Shown: positions 16,598 to 25,376, counted from the first letter of the stretch. The stretch is DNA of 64,000 nucleotides from Paenibacillus terricola (GCF_014779765.1 NZ_JACXZA010000001.1:682001-746000), one strand, 5' to 3'. The notes: generated from the letters alone by a model not told the origin. Translations and numbers: made by a program.

Positions 16598-17344
16598 ATG
16601 GTGAAATTCGACCATAACAAAATGAGAAAGACGCGTATCCTGCTCGGCGATCCACATGTACGGGCAGCGATCCCGAAGACGGTGATTTTGTCGGCCTCCA
16701 GCTTGAAGCAGATGCTTAGTACGTACGATACCGTCTATGTGAAGCCTAATGTAGGTGCATTAGGCGTTGGTGTTATGCGGGTTCGAAAGCTGTCAGCGAA
16801 TAAGTATGAATGGCGGTATAAGCTGCAGCGCAAGCATGTCTCCTCGATTACTAGGTTGATGTCTTTGATTCATTCGTATAAAAAATCAGGGAGTTACCTC
16901 GTCCAGCGCGGCATCGATCTGATGAAGTATCGGGGACGAAGATTCGACCTGCGCGTCGTGACGCAGCGCAGAAACTCGCATGATGCTTGGCGTGTCACAG
17001 GTGTTCTCGCACGTGTAGCAGCTCCCGGGAGAATCGTAACGAACGGAAGCCAAGGCGCTTCGATTCACCCCTATCCGCAAGTGTTTGGCGCGAATATGTC
17101 TGCAGAACAGACGGGCAGGCTCAAGGGTTCGATTGATAATCTCGCACTGCGGATCGCAAGGCGCTATACCCTCTCATATGCCAAGTGCATTGAACTGGGA
17201 TTGGACGTTGCTGTAGACAACAAGCGCCGAATCTGGCTGCTTGAAGTTAACACGAGGCCGCAGATTAAACCTTTTACACGGCTGAACAATCTTTCGATGT
17301 ATCGCACGATCATGGCTTATAGGGGGAAGAACAAGGGTCATTGA
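16598..17344 (+). CDS. YheC/YheD-family ATP-grasp protein
   Basis: A 248-residue protein of the YheC/D family, known in B. subtilis as spore-coat-associated proteins with an ATP-grasp fold. Motifs are YVKPNVGALGVGVMRVRK (ATP-binding lysine and glycine loop), YLVQRGIDLMKYRGRRFDLRVVTQR, GSQGASIHPYP and a late LEVNTRPQIKP with the Mg-binding Glu/Asn pair. ATP-grasp enzymes ligate carboxylates to amines, but no substrate is known. It is divergent from the diaminopropionate cassette across about 130 bases. GGAGG at 16580 is nearer an out-of-frame ATG at 16591 that opens a 9-codon mini-ORF; the family N-terminus fits 16598. Confidence 0.8.
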   Translation: MVKFDHNKMRKTRILLGDPHVRAAIPKTVILSASSLKQMLSTYDTVYVKPNVGALGVGVMRVRKLSANKYEWRYKLQRKHVSSITRLMSLIHSYKKSGSYLVQRGIDLMKYRGRRFDLRVVTQRRNSHDAWRVTGVLARVAAPGRIVTNGSQGASIHPYPQVFGANMSAEQTGRLKGSIDNLALRIARRYTLSYAKCIELGLDVAVDNKRRIWLLEVNTRPQIKPFTRLNNLSMYRTIMAYRGKNKGH

Positions 17345-17367
17345 GGCTGTTTAACGATGGGAATAGG

Positions 17368-17411
17368 GGCGCTCATATCGGATCGGATTTGGATCCTAAG
17401 ATATGGGCGCT
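17368..17411 (+). terminator. Hairpin between the ATP-grasp and amidohydrolase genes
   Basis: GCGCTCATATC and GATATGGGCGC form an 11-bp stem with one G-T pair. Only a weak TTCTT follows, so termination is uncertain and read-through is likely. Confidence 0.4.
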
Positions 17412-17476
17412 TCTTGAGCTGCATAACTTACAGTATTGGATACGGGCAAGAGATCCGTATGCGGGAGGGGAAGCGA

Positions 17477-18808
17477 ATGGGGAACACAGTGATAAGAGAT
17501 GCGAATATCGTGACAATGGACGCGGCAGGAACGATCGTTCGTGGGGATGTGCGAATAACAGATGACCGCATCGTAGGCGTTGGGGATGAGGAAGAGCATT
17601 TTGTACCTGATCAGGTTGTGGAGGCGAGAGGGCGTGTATTGCTGCCTGGCTTTATACAGACGCATATCCATTTGTGCCAGACCTTGTTCCGAAGCAGAGC
17701 TGACGATATGGAACTGATGGATTGGCTTCGGACGCGAATATGGCCGCTTGAGGCTGCACATGACGACGAATCGGTCTACCTATCGGCGCTGCTCGGCATT
17801 GGCGAGCTCATTCAGAGCGGGACGACGACGCTGCTCGACATGGAGACGGTCAATCATACAGACGCTGCATTCCGGGCGATGGCGCAAAGCGGCATTCGGG
17901 CGATAAGCGGCAAGGTGATGATGGACCGAGCGGGCGAAGATATACCGTCTGCGCTGCAGGAGAATACGGATCGTTCACTAGCGGACAGCGTGGCGCTCTT
18001 GGAGAAATGGCATGGCTATGATGGCGGACGGCTGCAATATGCCTTTTGTCCCCGATTCGTTGTATCCTGTACCGAGCGGCTGTTAATTACTGTGCGCGAC
18101 TTAGCCGAGCAGCATAAGATACTTATACATACCCACGCCTCAGAAAATAAGGGCGAAATCGAGCTTGTCGAAAAGCAGACGGGGATGAGGAATATCGTTT
18201 ATTTGGATCATCTTGGCCTGACTTCTCCAAGACTTGTATTGGCGCATTCGATCTGGCTGGACGATACGGAGCGTACCATCATTCAGCGAACGGGGACGAA
18301 AGTGACGCACTGTCCAGGTTCGAACTTGAAGCTCGCCTCCGGCATTGCGGCTGTGCCTGCCTTGCTTAGCAATGGCGTACAAGTTGGACTTGGCGCAGAC
18401 GGTGCTCCGTGCAATAACAATCTGGATATGTTTCAGGAGATGCGGCTAACGGCTATGATTCACAAAGTTCAGCATGGGCCTACTTCGATGAATGCAAGGA
18501 CGGTGCTTCGAATGGCGACGATTGGCGGCGCTGAAGTGCTTGGTCTGGAGCGGGAGATCGGTTCGATTGAGGTTGGCAAGAAGGCGGATCTCATACTGCT
18601 CGATTTAAACAAGTTCCATGCTTTTCCTTCCTATGAGGCGGATCTTTATTCGAGAATCGTTTATGCGGCCGGACGAGGTGACGTAGATACGGTATGGATA
18701 GATGGACATGTGGTCATGCGGGGAAGAGTGATGACGACCATAGACGAGGCCGCAGTTCTGAGTGATGCAGATGCTGCGATAAGCAGGTTGCTAGGCAGGA
18801 TGGCATAA
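17477..18808 (+). CDS. Amidohydrolase, methylthioadenosine/S-adenosylhomocysteine/5'-deoxyadenosine deaminase family
   Basis: A 443-residue metal-dependent deaminase of the TrzA/AtzA/MtaD group. Metal ligands are HIHLCQ (His 63, His 65), the His in ILIHTHASE and LVLAHSIWL, and the Asp in GADGAPCNNNLDMF. The GSNLKLASG motif before it is typical of the SAH/MTA/5'-deoxyadenosine deaminases, which deaminate adenine nucleoside by-products of SAM chemistry. Substrate choice within the family is not settled. GGAGGGG six bases before ATG 17477 fixes the start although the frame is open to 17357. Confidence 0.82.
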   Translation: MGNTVIRDANIVTMDAAGTIVRGDVRITDDRIVGVGDEEEHFVPDQVVEARGRVLLPGFIQTHIHLCQTLFRSRADDMELMDWLRTRIWPLEAAHDDESVYLSALLGIGELIQSGTTTLLDMETVNHTDAAFRAMAQSGIRAISGKVMMDRAGEDIPSALQENTDRSLADSVALLEKWHGYDGGRLQYAFCPRFVVSCTERLLITVRDLAEQHKILIHTHASENKGEIELVEKQTGMRNIVYLDHLGLTSPRLVLAHSIWLDDTERTIIQRTGTKVTHCPGSNLKLASGIAAVPALLSNGVQVGLGADGAPCNNNLDMFQEMRLTAMIHKVQHGPTSMNARTVLRMATIGGAEVLGLEREIGSIEVGKKADLILLDLNKFHAFPSYEADLYSRIVYAAGRGDVDTVWIDGHVVMRGRVMTTIDEAAVLSDADAAISRLLGRMA

Positions 18809-18813
18809 TATAA

Positions 18814-18843
18814 AGCTGCCCGTCTATTGCTCGGCGGGCAGCT
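18814..18843 (+). terminator. Hairpin after the amidohydrolase gene
   Basis: AGCTGCCCG (18814-18822) pairs with CGGGCAGCT (18835-18843). There is no real T-run, so it may be an inefficient terminator or only protect the mRNA end. Confidence 0.45.
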
Positions 18844-19008
18844 AGTTCGTCAAAACATATCCTTCCGCCTTTGAAGTGCCGTTGGCCAACGACTACTTCA
18901 TTATAGAAATCGATTACATTTATATAAACTAATTATCAAAAACGCTAATTTATAGGTGGTATTTAAACAAATCACTCACACATTTTGCTAAAAAATCGTG
19001 AAAAGGGA

Positions 19009-19038
19009 TTGCACTGACGAGTTCGGCTATGCTATGAT
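19009..19038 (+). promoter_or_regulatory. SigA-type promoter of the tRNA-Arg gene
   Basis: TTGCAC (19009-19014), an 18-base spacer and TATGAT (19033-19038) lie just before the tRNA, predicting a start a few bases upstream of its 5' end. The preceding 18845-19008 is AT-rich with no gene. Confidence 0.7.
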
Positions 19039-19049
19039 AAAACCCTCGT

Positions 19050-19123
<74 letters not shown>

Positions 19124-19162
19124 TTCTTCATAGAACGTCGGTGTCCATTCGGCACTTTATAG

Positions 19163-19206
19163 ACGTCTGATCCCTTACTTGTTAAGGATATCAGGCGTTT
19201 TTTTTA
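19163..19206 (+). terminator. Terminator of the tRNA-Arg transcript
   Basis: An imperfect hairpin (ACGTCTGAT-CCTTA against TTAAGGATATCAGGCGT) ends in eight or more T from about 19198. Confidence 0.75.
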
Positions 19207-19354
19207 TTTCACTATGGTTCATCCCCCAGGGCTTCATCCCCAAACTTTTCGCCATTTCGTTTAAATGAATTGAAAAACGGACAGTACTGCAAGAGTACAC
19301 TTTTGGCAGGAGAATCGATTGGCGCTACCGCTTCGTGTGTTTCACCGCACGGCA

Positions 19355-19363
19355 TGGTATAAT
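19355..19363 (+). promoter_or_regulatory. Extended -10 promoter before the ysoA-like gene
   Basis: TG-G-TATAAT (19355-19363) is a consensus extended -10 element; no good -35 is present. It overlaps the first ATG of the open frame, so that ATG cannot be the start of mRNA made from this promoter. Confidence 0.55.
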
Positions 19364-20351
19364 GAACCAAAGTTTGGCGGAACCGACCCGACGTTCGGTT
19401 TCCCCATTGCAAGGCGGTGCTATCATTACGAATAATCAAGAACCACAGGAAGGCAATCGAGATAACGTTTATTTGTTTCCGAGCATGCTTGATCACTATC
19501 AGATTCAATTGACGCGCATGCTGGAAGCGGAGCAATACAGCGAGGCGAAGAAACTCATTCGATTTCTTCTCCAATGCAGGGGAGAAGACGAGCGGCATTA
19601 TGAGGAATGGGGCAATTTGCTCTCATGGCTTGAAGTCGCTTTCCCGGAATCCGCTGATGAGCGGGTTGAAGAGGATGAGAATGAAGAAGAAGAGATGCGC
19701 CGCAGCGCGCTGAAACCTGGCGAGCAGGATGAGTCCTACGTGAAACAGGTGCTGCATATTATTCAGCATCATCCGATGCCCGACCAGCAGATGCTTGCGC
19801 TTGAACGCGCTATTCATCTGGACCATCCGGATATCAACCCTGCGATAATGGAATGGTTGTCGACCGAATCAGTTCACCCCGCCGTACAGTTTAAAGCGCT
19901 GCAATGCCTGAAACGCCATGGCGCGTCGGGCATGATTACACTTGATCGGATGGACGAGCGGGTCGAGCTTGATATAGAGAGCACGCCGCTGTCTTTAGAA
20001 GAGTTTCCCAGTCCTGTAATTCAGGCGCTTGAGCGGGTTGAGGCATCTGTGGATGCAGATGATCCGACACTGCCTCATTTTGCGCGCGAGTTATGGAAAG
20101 ATTTGCTTCAATACTTATACGGCACTTCCTCGTATCGTCGAATGCTGGACGATGAGACCTTTAATATTGACTGTTGGGCAGCGGCACTGCACCTTACGCT
20201 GCTTCTGACCGTATATGGCAAAGCCGATGATGACGCGACCCGTGAAGCTTATGGCATTTCGGAGCCGATGCGCTTCAGTTATGAGCAGGCGTGCCGCGCA
20301 CTTCGTCAAGTAATTGCGTATGGTCCATTTGGGGGCAGCAACGAGTCTTGA
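19362..20351 (+). CDS. YsoA-like protein (TPR/HEAT-like helical repeats), function unknown
   Basis: About 310-330 residues, depending on the start, of largely alpha-helical, acidic sequence (a run of Glu/Asp near residue 110: ADERVEEDENEEEEMRR). Position immediately upstream of tig matches B. subtilis ysoA, a TPR-like protein of unknown function. Conserved core begins NVYLFPSMLDHYQIQLTRMLEAEQYSEAKKLIRFLL. The start is unclear: ATG 19362 lies inside the -10 box and has no Shine-Dalgarno. An ATT at 19424 is preceded by AAGGCGGT and would give MTNNQEPQEGN; a TTG at 19407 has no Shine-Dalgarno. Coordinates are therefore the longest reasonable reading. Confidence 0.7.
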   Translation: MNQSLAEPTRRSVSPLQGGAIITNNQEPQEGNRDNVYLFPSMLDHYQIQLTRMLEAEQYSEAKKLIRFLLQCRGEDERHYEEWGNLLSWLEVAFPESADERVEEDENEEEEMRRSALKPGEQDESYVKQVLHIIQHHPMPDQQMLALERAIHLDHPDINPAIMEWLSTESVHPAVQFKALQCLKRHGASGMITLDRMDERVELDIESTPLSLEEFPSPVIQALERVEASVDADDPTLPHFARELWKDLLQYLYGTSSYRRMLDDETFNIDCWAAALHLTLLLTVYGKADDDATREAYGISEPMRFSYEQACRALRQVIAYGPFGGSNES

Positions 20352-20376
20352 TAATTAGCTGGATGTTGATTATAAT
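20348..20376 (+). promoter_or_regulatory. SigA promoter of tig
   Basis: TTGATA (20348-20353), a 17-base spacer and TATAAT (20371-20376) lie between the ysoA-like gene and tig, predicting a start near 20383. Confidence 0.8.
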
Positions 20377-20449
20377 AGAATGGTTTATTAAACGTGAGAA
20401 ACATGAGATTTTCGCATTGAATGCGTAATGTTGGAGGGGACTGCAAGCC

Positions 20450-21748
20450 ATGACAGCTACTTGGGAAAAAATAGACACGAATCTGGTTTCGCTCAGCGTT
20501 GAGGTTGAAGCGGAACGAGTTAATGAAGCGCTAGATAAAGCGTTCAAGAAAGTGGTACAGAAAGTAAACGTTCCAGGCTTCCGCAAAGGCAAAGTGCCAC
20601 GCGCGATGTTCGAGAAACGTTTTGGCGTTGAATCGCTGTACCAAGACGCAGTAGACATCCTGCTGCAAGAAGTATATCCACAAGCAATTGACGAAACGGG
20701 CATCATTCCAGTTGATCGTCCTGACATCGATGTCGTGCAATTCGCGAAAGGCCAATCGTTCAAATTCACTGCGAAAGTAACGGTTAAGCCGGAAGTGAAG
20801 CTTGGCGAGTACAAAGGCATCGAAGTGCCAGCTGCAGAAGCAGCAGTTTCCGAAGAGGAAATCGGCGAAGAATTGAACCGTCTGCAACAGCGTCATGCTG
20901 AACTGAACGTTGTTGACGAAGGTACAGTTGAGAACGGCGACATCGCTGTTATCGACTTCGACGGCTATGTTGACGGCGTTGCATTCGAAGGCGGCAAGAG
21001 CGAGCGTTATTCGCTCGAGATCGGCTCCGGTTCGTTCATCCCAGGCTTCGAAGATCAAGTGATCGGCATGGGCACTGGCGATTTCAAGGACGTAGAAGTT
21101 ACGTTCCCAGAGAGCTACCATGCGGACAACCTAGCTGGCAAAGCTGCAGTATTCAAAGTGAAACTGCACGAAATCAAACGTAAGAGCCTGCCAGCGCTTG
21201 ACGATGAGTTCGCGAAGGACGTATCCGAATTCGATACGCTTGCTGAGTTCAAGCAAGACCTCGAAGGCAAGCTGAAAGAGCGCAAAGTGAAAGAAGCAGA
21301 AGGCGCTCGTGAAGCAGCTGTTGTCGAGAAAGCAGCAGAAGCGGCTGAAGTTGTTATCCCTGAAGCAATGATCGGTACGGAAACGGACTACATGCTGAAG
21401 GACTTCGAGAACCGTCTGCGCATGCAAGGCATGAATCTTGAACTGTACTTCCAATTCTCCGGCCAGAACGAAGCAATGCTCCGCGAGCAAATGAAGGGCG
21501 ATGCTGAGAAGCGCGTTCGCAACAACCTCGTGCTGGAAGCAATCGCGAAGGCTGAGAATATCGCAGTTACAGACGAAGAAGTTAGTGCAGAGCTCGAGAC
21601 GCTTGCTACAGCATACAACCGTCCAGCCGAAGAGCTTCGTGAAATCTTCACGCGCAACGGCAACCTGGACAACCTGAAGGATGACATTGCAGTTCGTAAC
21701 ACGGTTAAATTCCTTCTTGAAAACAGCAAAGAAGCAGTTAACGCTTAA
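20450..21748 (+). CDS. tig: Trigger factor
   Basis: Trigger factor is the ribosome-bound chaperone that meets nascent chains at the exit tunnel. The 432-residue product has the N-terminal ribosome-binding domain with signature [17 protein letters not shown], a central FKBP-type prolyl isomerase domain ([20 protein letters not shown]...[11 protein letters not shown]), and a long helical C-terminal chaperone domain. Length is normal for the family. It has its own promoter, an ordinary GGAGGGG ribosome-binding site and its own terminator, so it is monocistronic. Codon use is strongly biased, as in highly expressed genes. Confidence 0.97.
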   Translation: MTATWEKIDTNLVSLSVEVEAERVNEALDKAFKKVVQKVNVPGFRKGKVPRAMFEKRFGVESLYQDAVDILLQEVYPQAIDETGIIPVDRPDIDVVQFAKGQSFKFTAKVTVKPEVKLGEYKGIEVPAAEAAVSEEEIGEELNRLQQRHAELNVVDEGTVENGDIAVIDFDGYVDGVAFEGGKSERYSLEIGSGSFIPGFEDQVIGMGTGDFKDVEVTFPESYHADNLAGKAAVFKVKLHEIKRKSLPALDDEFAKDVSEFDTLAEFKQDLEGKLKERKVKEAEGAREAAVVEKAAEAAEVVIPEAMIGTETDYMLKDFENRLRMQGMNLELYFQFSGQNEAMLREQMKGDAEKRVRNNLVLEAIAKAENIAVTDEEVSAELETLATAYNRPAEELREIFTRNGNLDNLKDDIAVRNTVKFLLENSKEAVNA

Positions 21749-21781
21749 GGCATAAATTGCCTGTAGCGCTTCATAGGAGAG

Positions 21782-21813
21782 TAAGGCACGTTCTCGAAAC
21801 GTGCCTTATTTTT
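21782..21813 (+). terminator. Intrinsic terminator of tig
   Basis: TAAGGCACGTT (21782-21792) pairs perfectly with AACGTGCCTTA (21798-21808), then five T. Confidence 0.92.
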
Positions 21814-21935
21814 CCACTAGAATACTTAACCTGCATTCAACGGTTTGTTGATACATACATATCGCTGCAACTTATTGCAGCCCCAACGCGTAACATACAT
21901 AAGTGCGTGATTCGAAAAGTTGATCTGAAACGGAC

Positions 21936-22021
21936 TTTTTGAAGTGCGTTTATAGGGCTATTCCCCGTACATATCGGCAGTGCCACGTCGTATACTGTAT
22001 TATCGACTGTTACTTCAAAAA
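21936..22021 (+). promoter_or_regulatory. Long-range inverted repeat in the clpP upstream region
   Basis: The 340-base gap between tig and clpP has no gene. After the tig terminator it holds TTTTTGAAGT (21936-21945) and its exact complement ACTTCAAAAA (22012-22021), 66 bases apart. I found no CtsR heptad repeat and no convincing promoter pair, although a TATACT box lies at 21991. It may be a structured leader or a chance repeat. Confidence 0.35.
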
Positions 22022-22090
22022 TGACAGCCGCGCAGCGACGTGATAATATAAGGAAGTAACCATTCCGCCTAAAGAAAGAAGGTTGGTCGC

Positions 22091-22672
22091 ATGAATTTAG
22101 TACCGATCGTAGTCGAACAGACGAATCGTGGAGAACGTTCTTACGATATTTATTCAAGGCTGTTAAAGGACAGGATCATTTTTCTCGGCAGCGCAATAGA
22201 TGATGATGTTGCTAACTCCGTAATCGCTCAGCTGCTATTCCTGGCGGCCGACGATCCAGAGAAGGACATTCATCTGTACATTAACTCGCCGGGCGGTTCA
22301 GTCACCGCTGGTATGGGTATATTTGATACAATGCAGTTCATTAAGCCTGACGTCTCGACGATCTGCGTTGGCATGGCGGCGAGCATGGGCTCGCTTCTGC
22401 TTACTGCAGGCGCCAAAGGCAAGCGCTTCGCGCTGCCGAACAGCGAAGTCATGATTCATCAGCCGCTTGGCGGCGTTCGCGGTCAAGCTTCGGACATTAA
22501 GATTCATGCTGATTGGATCATTAAGACGAAGCAGAAGCTGAATCAGATTTATGTAGAGCGTACAGGTCAGCCGTATGAGAAGATCGAACGCGATACCGAT
22601 CGTGACAATTTCCTGTCAGCAGAAGAGGCCGTGGCATACGGTTTGATTGACAAGGTGGTAACGTCACTATAG
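22091..22672 (+). CDS. clpP: ATP-dependent Clp protease proteolytic subunit
   Basis: The tetradecameric serine peptidase partner of ClpX and ClpC. The 193-residue product has the catalytic triad Ser 98 (GMAASMGS), His 123 ([10 protein letters not shown]) and Asp near 172 (RDTDRD). The N-terminus [25 protein letters not shown] is the canonical axial-pore region with a very short propeptide. It lies 14 bases before clpX; in B. subtilis clpP is elsewhere, so here protease and unfoldase are in one operon. Confidence 0.98.
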   Translation: MNLVPIVVEQTNRGERSYDIYSRLLKDRIIFLGSAIDDDVANSVIAQLLFLAADDPEKDIHLYINSPGGSVTAGMGIFDTMQFIKPDVSTICVGMAASMGSLLLTAGAKGKRFALPNSEVMIHQPLGGVRGQASDIKIHADWIIKTKQKLNQIYVERTGQPYEKIERDTDRDNFLSAEEAVAYGLIDKVVTSL

Positions 22673-22685
22673 AAAGGGTGATTCC

Positions 22686-23942
22686 ATGTTTAAATTCAAC
22701 GACGAGAAGGGCCAGTTGAAATGCTCGTTCTGCGGCAAATCGCAGGAGCAGGTTCGGAAGCTTGTCGCCGGTCCCGGCGTTTATATATGCGACGAATGCA
22801 TCGAGCTGTGCACGGAAATCGTAGAAGAGGAGCTCGGCCATGAGGAAGAGCTTGATCTGAAAGATATTCCGAAGCCCAAAGATATTCGTGCCATTCTTGA
22901 CTCGTATGTAATTGGTCAAGAGAGCGCGAAGAAGTCGCTTGCGGTAGCGGTATACAACCACTACAAGCGGATCAACTCGCAGAACAAGCTGGAAGATGTA
23001 GAGCTGCAGAAGAGTAACATTCTTCTCGTAGGTCCTACTGGCTCTGGTAAGACGCTTCTCGCTCAGACGATGGCGAAGATTCTGAACGTTCCGTTCGCGA
23101 TTGCAGATGCAACGTCGCTGACGGAAGCTGGCTATGTCGGCGAAGACGTTGAGAATATTTTGCTCAAACTGATTCAAGCGGCTGATTACGATGTAGAGAA
23201 AGCTGAACGCGGCATTATCTACATTGACGAGATTGATAAAGTAGCTCGCAAATCGGAGAATCCATCGATTACACGCGACGTATCGGGCGAAGGCGTTCAG
23301 CAGGCGCTGCTGAAGATCCTCGAAGGTACGGTTGCTTCTGTACCGCCGCAAGGTGGTCGTAAGCATCCGCATCAAGAGTTCATTCAGATCGATACGACGA
23401 ACATTCTGTTCATTTGCGGCGGTGCGTTCGACGGTCTGGAGCAGCTGATCAAACGGAGAATCGGCAAGAAAGTAATCGGCTTTAATGCGGCTGGCGACAG
23501 CAGCAAAGAATTGAAGCCAGGTGAATACTTGTCGATGGTATTGCCAGAAGACTTGCTCAAATTCGGTCTTATCCCCGAATTCGTTGGTCGTCTGCCAGTT
23601 ATTTCCTCGCTGGAGCCGCTCGATGAGGAGACGCTTGTTCGTATTCTCTCCGAGCCGAAGAATGCGCTCGTTAAGCAATATCAGAAACTTCTTGAGATGG
23701 ACAATGTGAAGCTTGAGTTCGAGAAGGGCGCATTGGAAGCTATTGCGCGCGAAGCGATCAAGCGTAACACTGGCGCACGCGGTCTTCGTGCCATTATCGA
23801 GGGCATTATGCTCGAGGTTATGTACGAAGTGCCATCCCGCGACGACGTAAGCAGCTGCCTCATTACGGAGCAGGTTGTGAACGAGAAAATTATGCCAGAA
23901 TTGACGCCTAAGAAGGGCAAAAAGAAAGAAGAGAGCGCCTAA
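22686..23942 (+). CDS. clpX: ATP-dependent Clp protease ATP-binding subunit ClpX
   Basis: A hexameric AAA+ unfoldase feeding substrates to ClpP. The 418-residue protein has the N-terminal C4 zinc domain (Cys 13, 16, 35, 38), Walker A GPTGSGKT at 116-123, Walker [11 protein letters not shown], the GYVGED pore loop and the IGF loop (KKVIGFNAA) that docks on ClpP. Sensor 2 is in [10 protein letters not shown]. Ordinary length; cotranscribed with clpP. Confidence 0.98.
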   Translation: MFKFNDEKGQLKCSFCGKSQEQVRKLVAGPGVYICDECIELCTEIVEEELGHEEELDLKDIPKPKDIRAILDSYVIGQESAKKSLAVAVYNHYKRINSQNKLEDVELQKSNILLVGPTGSGKTLLAQTMAKILNVPFAIADATSLTEAGYVGEDVENILLKLIQAADYDVEKAERGIIYIDEIDKVARKSENPSITRDVSGEGVQQALLKILEGTVASVPPQGGRKHPHQEFIQIDTTNILFICGGAFDGLEQLIKRRIGKKVIGFNAAGDSSKELKPGEYLSMVLPEDLLKFGLIPEFVGRLPVISSLEPLDEETLVRILSEPKNALVKQYQKLLEMDNVKLEFEKGALEAIAREAIKRNTGARGLRAIIEGIMLEVMYEVPSRDDVSSCLITEQVVNEKIMPELTPKKGKKKEESA

Positions 23943-23975
23943 TCGTTAGGCGATCCATATATTACCGTCGGAGTT

Positions 23976-24015
23976 TCCACCCGTTATGCGGCTTTTGGGC
24001 TGTCTGACGGGTGGA
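23976..24015 (+). terminator. Hairpin between clpX and ispG
   Basis: TCCACCCGT (23976-23984) pairs with ACGGGTGGA (24007-24015). Only CTTTG follows, so it may be a partial terminator or a processing hairpin. Confidence 0.45.
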
Positions 24016-24043
24016 CTTTGACGTTCATGGGAGAGAAGGGCTC

Positions 24044-25156
24044 ATGTACTTACGCAAGGATACGGTGCCGGTTAAGGTTGGTCCACTGACGATCGGTGGC
24101 AGCGATGAAGTCATCATTCAGAGTATGTGTACGACGAAGACAGCAGACGTGGATGCGACAGTTGCAGAAATTTTGCGCCTAGAAGAAGCGGGCTGCCAGA
24201 TCGTTCGTGTCACGGTCAATAACAAGGAAGCGGCGGAAGCGATCAAAGAAATTAAGAAGCGGATTCATATTCCGCTCGTCGCGGACATCCACTTCGACTA
24301 TCGTCTCGCTTTGCTTGCGATCGAGAATGGCATTGATAAAGTACGGATCAATCCGGGGAATATCGGTCGCCGCGAGAAAGTTGAAGCGGTTGTTCAAGCT
24401 TGTAAGGAGAAAGGGATTCCGATCCGAATTGGCGTTAACGCTGGCTCGCTCGAGAATCACCTCTTGGAGAAATACGGTTATCCGACGCCAGAAGCGATGG
24501 TAGAGAGCGCATTGTTCCACATCGGCATTCTCGAAGAGCTGGATTTCCACGATATTATCGTCTCGCTCAAAGCTTCCGATGTACCGATGGCGATTGCTGC
24601 TTACTCGATGGCAGCGGAGAAAATCAAATATCCTCTTCACCTCGGCATTACTGAAGCTGGCACGCTCCATACGGGTACGATCAAGAGCTCTGCAGGTATC
24701 GGCGCATTGCTCGCAATGGGTATCGGCAACACGGTGCGTATCAGTTTGAGTGCTGATCCGGTTGAAGAAGTGAAGGTTGCGCGCGAGCTGCTGAAGACAT
24801 TTGGTCTCATTACGAATGCTGCAACACTCGTATCCTGCCCGACATGCGGTCGCCTTGATATCGACCTGTTCACGATTGCGAACGAGGTTGAGGAATACAT
24901 CTCGAAGATTAAAGTGCCAATCAAAGTATCCGTGCTTGGCTGCGCCGTTAACGGACCTGGCGAAGCGCGTGAAGCTGATATCGGCATCGCCGGCGCACGC
25001 GGCGAAGGGATGCTGTTCCGCTATGGCGAGATGATTCGTAAGGTGCCAGAAGCAGATCTGCTCTCGGAGCTGAAGAAAGAAATCGACGAGATTGTGCGCG
25101 TATTCGAAGCGACTGGCGAAATTCCAGGCCGCAAGCAGCACGCGCCAGTCAAATAA
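24044..25156 (+). CDS. ispG: (E)-4-hydroxy-3-methylbut-2-enyl-diphosphate synthase
   Basis: IspG (GcpE) catalyses the sixth reaction of the MEP isoprenoid pathway, reducing MEcPP with a 4Fe-4S cluster. The 370-residue product has the TIM-barrel part ([47 protein letters not shown]) and the cluster cysteines in SCPTCGR and [12 protein letters not shown]. The frame opens at 24011, but GAGAAGG lies just before ATG 24044, which gives the family N-terminus [13 protein letters not shown]. Its position between clpX and lonB interrupts the order known from B. subtilis. Confidence 0.95.
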   Translation: MYLRKDTVPVKVGPLTIGGSDEVIIQSMCTTKTADVDATVAEILRLEEAGCQIVRVTVNNKEAAEAIKEIKKRIHIPLVADIHFDYRLALLAIENGIDKVRINPGNIGRREKVEAVVQACKEKGIPIRIGVNAGSLENHLLEKYGYPTPEAMVESALFHIGILEELDFHDIIVSLKASDVPMAIAAYSMAAEKIKYPLHLGITEAGTLHTGTIKSSAGIGALLAMGIGNTVRISLSADPVEEVKVARELLKTFGLITNAATLVSCPTCGRLDIDLFTIANEVEEYISKIKVPIKVSVLGCAVNGPGEAREADIGIAGARGEGMLFRYGEMIRKVPEADLLSELKKEIDEIVRVFEATGEIPGRKQHAPVK

Positions 25157-25211
25157 CACTTAAATTGTGTGTTTCCTCTATAAGTGAATCGCTTTCCCCT
25201 CCGTATATTCA

Positions 25212-25259
25212 AACACCCGCAGGGAATACTGACAAGTATTAGACCTGTGGGTGTTTTTT
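25212..25259 (+). terminator. Intrinsic terminator after ispG
   Basis: AACACCCGCAGG (25212-25223) pairs with CCTGTGGGTGTT (25244-25255), with a nested AATACT/AGTATT stem, then six T. Confidence 0.92.
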
Positions 25260-25262
25260 GTA

Positions 25263-25325
25263 TTGGCAATGCGCCAACAATTTGCTTGCAGGTAGCAATA
25301 TCGAAGATGAAAGCAAATTAGGAGG
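25263..25325 (+). promoter_or_regulatory. Two-hairpin cis-regulatory RNA element, copy 2 (before lonB)
   Basis: A small hairpin TTGGC/GCCAA (25263-25277) precedes a stem AATTTGC (25279-25285) with GCAAATT (25313-25319). The loop contains GCAGGTAGCAA and TCGAAGATGAAA, matching the loop of copy 1. AGGAGG (25320-25325) begins at the base following the 3' arm. Unlike the other copies, the Shine-Dalgarno here leads to a short ORF rather than directly to the main gene. Confidence 0.6.
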
Positions 25326-25333
25326 CAGGGTAG

Positions 25334-25376
25334 CTTTGAGTCTGAGGTTAGGCTCAAAGATCCTTATGTCAGGAGG
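25334..25376 (+). promoter_or_regulatory. CTTTG/CAAAG hairpin element, lonB copy
   Basis: CTTTGAGTC (25334-25342) pairs with GGCTCAAAG (25351-25359), followed by ATCCTTATGT and AGGAGG (25371-25376) for lonB. The same arrangement with different stem bases precedes the precorrin-2 dehydrogenase gene. Confidence 0.6.

Noticed and set aside
22521-23678. A 385-codon open frame on the minus strand opposite clpP/clpX, and similar long antisense frames opposite ispG, lonA and mreB
   Set aside because: They mirror highly biased genes in the opposite strand, have no ribosome-binding site, and their composition (Asn/Arg/Phe-rich) is typical of shadow frames.
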